Origin: Segatella copri
Lineage (GTDB): Bacteria > Bacteroidota > Bacteroidia > Bacteroidales > Bacteroidaceae
Assembly: GCF_009495355.1 (NCBI RefSeq)
Contig: NZ_VZAD01000057.1
Coordinates: forward strand, 1-64,000
Direction: 5' to 3'
Length of the DNA stretch: 64,000 nucleotides
Shown one piece after another: positions 60,425 to 64,000 of the stretch. Made by a program: the position numbers and the translations under genes. Within the stretch, counting starts at the first letter, position 1, and each line of letters begins with the position of its first letter. The notes below the pieces were generated by a model. The model saw only the letters and a program-made list of their open reading frames with translations, ran no database searches and was not told the origin of the DNA.

Positions 60425-62089
60425 TTATGACAAGCCGGTAATCTCGCCACTCACCACGTCGATGCGTTCGGCTTGTGGTGACTTGGGGAGTCCGGGCATA
60501 CGCATGATAGGACCTGCAATGACTACTATCATCTCGGCTCCCATGTTCAGGGTAATGTCTCTCACGTGAAGCTCGAAGCCCTCGGTAGGTCCATAAGCCT
60601 TGGCGTCGGTAGAGAAACTGTACTGAGTCTTGGCAATGCAGATTGGGAAGTGTCCTACACCCAGTTTCTTTATTTCTTCGATCATGGCCTGGGCTGATTT
60701 GCTTAGTGTCACGCTGCCTGCGCCATACAGACGGAATGCCACGTCCTCTATCTTTTGCAGGACAGGCTCATCGTCGTTGTAGGTCAACTGCAATGGGGCT
60801 GAAGGACGCTCGTCGATGGTCTTCACTACCAGCTCTGCCAGTTTCATGGCTCCCTTGCCGCCTTCTGCAAAGGCGCTGTTTACGGCAAAACCGCAGCCCA
60901 TCTCCTCGCAATGCTTGCGAAGTACCTCTATCTCTTCATCTGTATCCGTAGCAAACTTATTGAATGCAATCACTACAGTCTGACCGAAGCTTTGCATGTT
61001 GCGCACGTGCTTGTCGAGGTTCCAGTATCCATTCTCCATTCCCTGGATGTTAGGCTTCTTGATGTCTTCGAGAGCCACACCGCCATGCATTTTGAGAGCT
61101 TGCAAGGTTACAACCACTACGGTAAGCGCTGGTTGTAGACCTGCTTTACGGCATTTGATATTGAAGAACTTCTCCGCACCTAAGTCGGCACCGAATCCTG
61201 CCTCAGTAATCGCATAGTCACCATATTCGAGTGCCGCAGCTGTAGCCATTACCGAGTTGCAGCCATGAGCAATATTGGCGAAAGGTCCACAGTGGACAAA
61301 GGCCGGAGTTCCCTCGGTGGTCTGTACCAGGTTAGGACTCAAGGCATCGAGCAGCAAGGCGACAATACTTCCGCCTACGCCCATGTCTTTCACTCTGAAA
61401 GGTTTGTCGTCCTCGGTAATGCCGAGCAGAATATTGTCTATGCGACGGCGAAGGTCGTCCAAACTTGTCGCAAAGCACATAATCGCCATGATCTCAGAGG
61501 CTGGGGTGATGTCGAAACCTGTCTGAGTCTCTATGCCGTTCTTTTCGCCTAAGCCCGTGATAATCTGTCTCAAGCCACGGTCGTTGATGTCCATGACACG
61601 GCGCCAAAGTATTTTCTTCAGTTTGAAACCTTCTGCCTCGTGCTGGAAACGATAGTTGTCCAACAGGGCTGCTATCATGTTGTTGGCTGCTGTGATGGCA
61701 TGGAAGTCGCCAGTAAAGTGAAGGTTGATCTTGTCCATTGGCAATACCTGAGCATAGCCGCCACCTGCAGCTCCACCCTTCATGCCGAAGCAAGGTCCTA
61801 AGGATGGCTCACGAAGTGCCAATACAGCTTTCTTGCCAATCTTGTGCATTCCTAATGCCAAGCCTACAGACACGGTAGTCTTACCGTTGCCAGCCTTCGT
61901 AGGACTGATAGCTGTAACGAGGATAAGATGATGATTCTTAAACTTTTTCTTGTCAATAATGTTGGTAGAAATCTTGGCTATGTATCGGCCGTAGTTCTCA
62001 ACCAGGTTCTCGTTGATTCCCAATTCGTCAGCTATGTCGTTGATGGGACGTAGTTTTACCGATTTGGCTATTTCTATATCTGTCAGCAT
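60425..62089 (-). CDS. fhs: formate-tetrahydrofolate ligase
   Basis: Fhs joins formate to tetrahydrofolate with ATP, giving 10-formyl-THF for one-carbon metabolism. From the ATG at 62089 the product is 554 residues, the usual length. It has the P-loop [11 protein letters not shown] (62-72), then [21 protein letters not shown] (about 95-115), a family signature. The frame is open to a TTG at 62116, but this lies in the promoter box (62114-62121) and is not used as start. The gene is monocistronic and divergent from the phosphatase gene. Confidence 0.97.
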   Translation of the reverse strand: MLTDIEIAKSVKLRPINDIADELGINENLVENYGRYIAKISTNIIDKKKFKNHHLILVTAISPTKAGNGKTTVSVGLALGMHKIGKKAVLALREPSLGPCFGMKGGAAGGGYAQVLPMDKINLHFTGDFHAITAANNMIAALLDNYRFQHEAEGFKLKKILWRRVMDINDRGLRQIITGLGEKNGIETQTGFDITPASEIMAIMCFATSLDDLRRRIDNILLGITEDDKPFRVKDMGVGGSIVALLLDALSPNLVQTTEGTPAFVHCGPFANIAHGCNSVMATAAALEYGDYAITEAGFGADLGAEKFFNIKCRKAGLQPALTVVVVTLQALKMHGGVALEDIKKPNIQGMENGYWNLDKHVRNMQSFGQTVVIAFNKFATDTDEEIEVLRKHCEEMGCGFAVNSAFAEGGKGAMKLAELVVKTIDERPSAPLQLTYNDDEPVLQKIEDVAFRLYGAGSVTLSKSAQAMIEEIKKLGVGHFPICIAKTQYSFSTDAKAYGPTEGFELHVRDITLNMGAEMIVVIAGPIMRMPGLPKSPQAERIDVVSGEITGLS

Positions 62090-62113
62090 AAGAATAATAT
62101 GTTTTTGTTGCTG

Positions 62114-62146
62114 CAAAGGTACTCAAAATAATTGATATAAAATCAA
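62114..62146 (-). promoter_or_regulatory. promoter of fhs
   Basis: TACCTTTG on the minus strand (62114-62121) with TTG 22 bases upstream (62144-62146). It is about 25 nt before the start codon, which also excludes the TTG at 62116 as a start. Confidence 0.6.
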
Positions 62147-62229
62147 GATGTTCGTGAAATAATTCAATAAAGGTTGAAAGAAGGATATAAAAGTATGAAA
62201 AATAAACATAAATCTCTGATTTGACTTCT

Positions 62230-62257
62230 TTTGTTTCTGAAATTAATTGTATCTTTG
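62230..62257 (+). promoter_or_regulatory. promoter of the phosphatase gene
   Basis: TATCTTTG (62250-62257) with TTTG at 62230-62233, 16 bases apart and so slightly short of the consensus. Confidence 0.55.
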
Positions 62258-62278
62258 CAGAAAATTAGCTGTATTAAC

Positions 62279-62761
62279 ATGAAATCGAGTAATCATACCG
62301 TATTGTTTATTTGTTTGGGTAATATTTGCCGTTCGCCTGCTGCCGAAGGCATCATGAAAGCCAAGGTGGAGGAGAAAGGACTGGCCAGTCAGTTCTATAT
62401 TGATTCTGCTGCCATTGGTCCTTGGCACGTAGGGCAGTTGCCCGACAGTCGTATGCGCCGTTGTGGTGCCGCTCATGGCTATTGTTTCGACAGTCATGCC
62501 CGACAGTTTGATAAATCCGACTTTGCCAAGTTCGACTACATAGTGGTAATGGATAATGATAATTATCGTGCCATCACGCGAATGGCCTCTTCGGATGAAG
62601 AACGTGAAAAGGTGGTTTGTATGGCAAGTTACCTGCGTCAGCATCGCGATTATACCACTGTTCCTGATCCATATTATGGTGATGACTCTGATTTTGAACT
62701 TGTCATCACTCTTTTAGAGGATGCTATTGAGGGACTGATAGAAGAAATCATAACAAGGTAA
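62279..62761 (+). CDS. low-molecular-weight protein tyrosine phosphatase
   Basis: The 160-residue protein has the catalytic loop CLGNICRS (C12 nucleophile, R18) and the acid D130 in VPDPYYGD, the LMW-PTP pattern. It removes phosphate from tyrosine residues, often on BY-kinases that control surface polysaccharide, or from small molecules. No BY-kinase gene is present nearby. The start at 62279 is chosen since an earlier in-frame ATG at 62231 would lie inside the promoter. Confidence 0.92.
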   Translation: MKSSNHTVLFICLGNICRSPAAEGIMKAKVEEKGLASQFYIDSAAIGPWHVGQLPDSRMRRCGAAHGYCFDSHARQFDKSDFAKFDYIVVMDNDNYRAITRMASSDEEREKVVCMASYLRQHRDYTTVPDPYYGDDSDFELVITLLEDAIEGLIEEIITR

Positions 62762-62773
62762 AACATATAAATA

Positions 62774-62815
62774 ACTCAACTTTCGCGAGTTTTATAAATT
62801 CAAAACTTTCGCGAT
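62774..62815. repeat. paired ACTTTCGCG words before the TerC gene
   Basis: AACTTTCGCGA occurs twice, about 29 bp apart, in the 92-bp gap before the TerC-family gene. A related GCGAAAGTT is at about 63853 after that gene, and ACTTTCGCA is part of the ends of repeat element A and lies at 38841. They may be solo ends of the repeat family. Confidence 0.4.
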
Positions 62816-62853
62816 TTCAATGAATAATGTAATAAACACATAGTAAGGTAAAA

Positions 62854-63828
62854 ATGCAAGAATTATTGTTTTTAGGCGGATTCATCGTCTTCATTGTAGC
62901 CATACTGTTGGTAGACATGCTTGCTATCGACCGTAAGGCACATGTGGTGTCTATCAAGGAGGCAGGAATCTGGACTGGGGTTTGGATCATCCTGGCATTG
63001 GGTTTCTCGGTATTCCTGTGGTTTCATGGCGACATGGTACACGGAATTCACGATTTCAACGATCTTCAGGCTGTAGCTACGCGTTATGCTTCTCATCTTC
63101 AGTTGAACCCGGATGACTTTGAGGGTAGTCTGCATCAGTATCGCAAGTACATGACCATTGCCTATATCTCTGGTTATCTGATAGAAAAGACGTTGTCGGT
63201 AGACAACCTGTTTGTGATGATGATGATCTTCACTGCATTTGGTGTCGACAAGAAACAATATCAGCATGTGCTCAACTGGGGCATCATGGGCGCTATTGTG
63301 CTTCGCTTTGTCTTCATCTTCTTAGGAGCTGCCATTATCAGCCGTTTTGACTGGGTGTTGTTGGTCTTCGGTGTGTTGCTTATGTATAGCGGAATCAAGA
63401 TGTATCTCGACCGCAACAAGGAGGCTCATGTCGATACTGCCAATCATCCTGTGGTAAAGTTCTGCTCTAAGTATTTCCACTTAAAGCCTTTGGTAATCAC
63501 CGTGTTGGTGATAGAGTTCAGCGATTTGATTTTCGCTTTCGACAGTATTCCTGCTGTGTTCTCTGTGTCGCTCGATCCTTATGTAGTATTCTTCTCCAAC
63601 ATCTTTGCCATTCTTGGTTTGCGAGCCATGTTCTTCCTCTTGGCAGCTGTGGCCGACAGGTTCAGATATCTGAAGACGGGTGTTTGTTTCCTATTGCTGT
63701 TTATCGGTTTGAAGCTGCTCGTTCACGAATACTTTGAGATTGATGCTGTGGCCTCACTGCTCATCATCCTGGCAGTTATCGTGATAAGTATAGGAGCTTC
63801 GCTGGTTATTCCTCCAAAAAAGAAATAG
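62854..63828 (+). CDS. TerC/Alx-family integral membrane protein
   Basis: The 324-residue protein has about nine membrane segments and the TerC signatures: EKTLSVDNLFV near residue 111 and VIEFSDLIFAFDSIPAVF near 222, with acidic residues in the membrane that probably bind metal. The family includes the manganese exporter Alx/MntP-like TerC proteins and is also linked to tellurite resistance and metal loading of exported enzymes. No riboswitch of the yybP-ykoY type was seen in the short upstream gap. No tellurite operon genes are adjacent, so metal homeostasis is the likelier role. Confidence 0.9.
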   Translation: MQELLFLGGFIVFIVAILLVDMLAIDRKAHVVSIKEAGIWTGVWIILALGFSVFLWFHGDMVHGIHDFNDLQAVATRYASHLQLNPDDFEGSLHQYRKYMTIAYISGYLIEKTLSVDNLFVMMMIFTAFGVDKKQYQHVLNWGIMGAIVLRFVFIFLGAAIISRFDWVLLVFGVLLMYSGIKMYLDRNKEAHVDTANHPVVKFCSKYFHLKPLVITVLVIEFSDLIFAFDSIPAVFSVSLDPYVVFFSNIFAILGLRAMFFLLAAVADRFRYLKTGVCFLLLFIGLKLLVHEYFEIDAVASLLIILAVIVISIGASLVIPPKKK

Positions 63829-63915
63829 TGCGGCTGATACAAAATAAGTCTGCGAAAGTTGGGGCAATTAAACACAGCCAACAGAACAGAATTAAATTTG
63901 AATCGCTCTATGATT

Positions 63916-63961
63916 AAACAAAAATCGCTGCTTTCAACGTTGAAAGCAGCGATTTTTGTTT
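63916..63961. terminator. 46-bp perfect palindrome, bidirectional terminator
   Basis: AAACAAAAATCGCTGCTTTC (63916-63935) continues through the centre AACGTT to its exact reverse complement ending GTTT at 63961. A-run and T-run lie on the two sides, so it can end transcription from both the TerC-family gene and the convergent gene at the right edge. Confidence 0.88.
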
Positions 63962-63964
63962 TCT

Positions 63965-64000
63965 TTACTTCGTCTCCTGTTCTTCTTGCATGTCGAGGAA
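63965..64000 (-). CDS. 3' end of a convergent gene (cut by the window)
   Basis: Read on the minus strand, the last 36 bases give FLDMQEEQETK and a TAA stop, right before the bidirectional terminator. Position and orientation suggest the C-terminus of a real gene that continues past the window; 11 residues cannot identify it. Confidence 0.45.
   Translation of the reverse strand, partial: FLDMQEEQETK

Noticed and set aside
62762..62853. A manganese (yybP-ykoY) riboswitch ahead of the TerC-family gene
   Set aside because: The gap is only 92 bp and lacks the conserved helices and GGGGAGTA-type loops.

Overview
The window looks like chromosomal DNA from a Bacteroidales bacterium of the Prevotella/Segatella type. 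The support is indirect but consistent: TAnnTTTG promoter boxes upstream of many genes, often no Shine-Dalgarno sequence, a MoxR-BatABCDE operon, an NQR complex, a porin of the O/P kind, a TamB homologue with Bacteroidetes architecture, and secreted proteins ending in a short GxYIxNGKKFVxK tail. I saw no rRNA, tRNA, CRISPR array, integrase or complete insertion sequence. The species was not determined.

Layout. 1-2438 (minus): mnmE and a nucleoside phosphorylase. 2734-13253 (plus): one long, tightly spaced run of moxR, a DUF58 gene, a membrane-anchored gene, batA, batB, batC, a fused batD-batE gene, a PAP2 phosphatase and queA. 13254-22816: an accessory-looking stretch with a 1.1 kb gene-free region full of repeats, two paralogous AAA/PD-(D/E)XK genes in the same orientation, an Rpn-type nuclease gene with an in-frame 24-bp repeat, a large secreted protein of probable carbohydrate-binding function and a 64-residue acidic peptide. 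23140-37494: four tandem genes of about 3.35 kb for secreted multidomain alpha-amylases. 37689-44792: Smr-domain protein, NAD synthetase, sodium:solute symporter and M13 peptidase, with a 208-nt palindrome before nadE. 45045-48842: dcuB, ansB and a porin. 49167-53492 (minus): TamB. 53751-59463: nqrABCDEF. 59759-63828: queH, fhs (minus), a low-molecular-weight phosphatase and a TerC-family protein. The last 36 bases look like the 3' end of a convergent gene.

How the parts fit. The most informative signal is regulatory. The secreted protein at 17562 and all four amylases carry the same 16-bp LacI-type palindrome (TGYAAWCGWTTGCRCA), whose centre lies 61.5-62.5 bp upstream of a TAnnTTTG box in all five cases. 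That fixed upstream position suggests one starch-responsive regulon switched by an activator. All five proteins share a C-terminal tail, and no SusC/SusD pair lies nearby. The central metabolic genes suit an anaerobe: AnsB plus DcuB feeds aspartate into fumarate metabolism, NQR makes a sodium gradient, and the SSS symporter can use it. QueA and QueH are the last two steps of queuosine synthesis.

Several repeats are not explained by genes: a dispersed inverted-repeat family (13508, 20932, 42600, remnant near 59591), the 208-nt palindrome, a 21-bp tandem repeat with a hairpin at 13325, and a 46-bp perfect palindrome at 63916.
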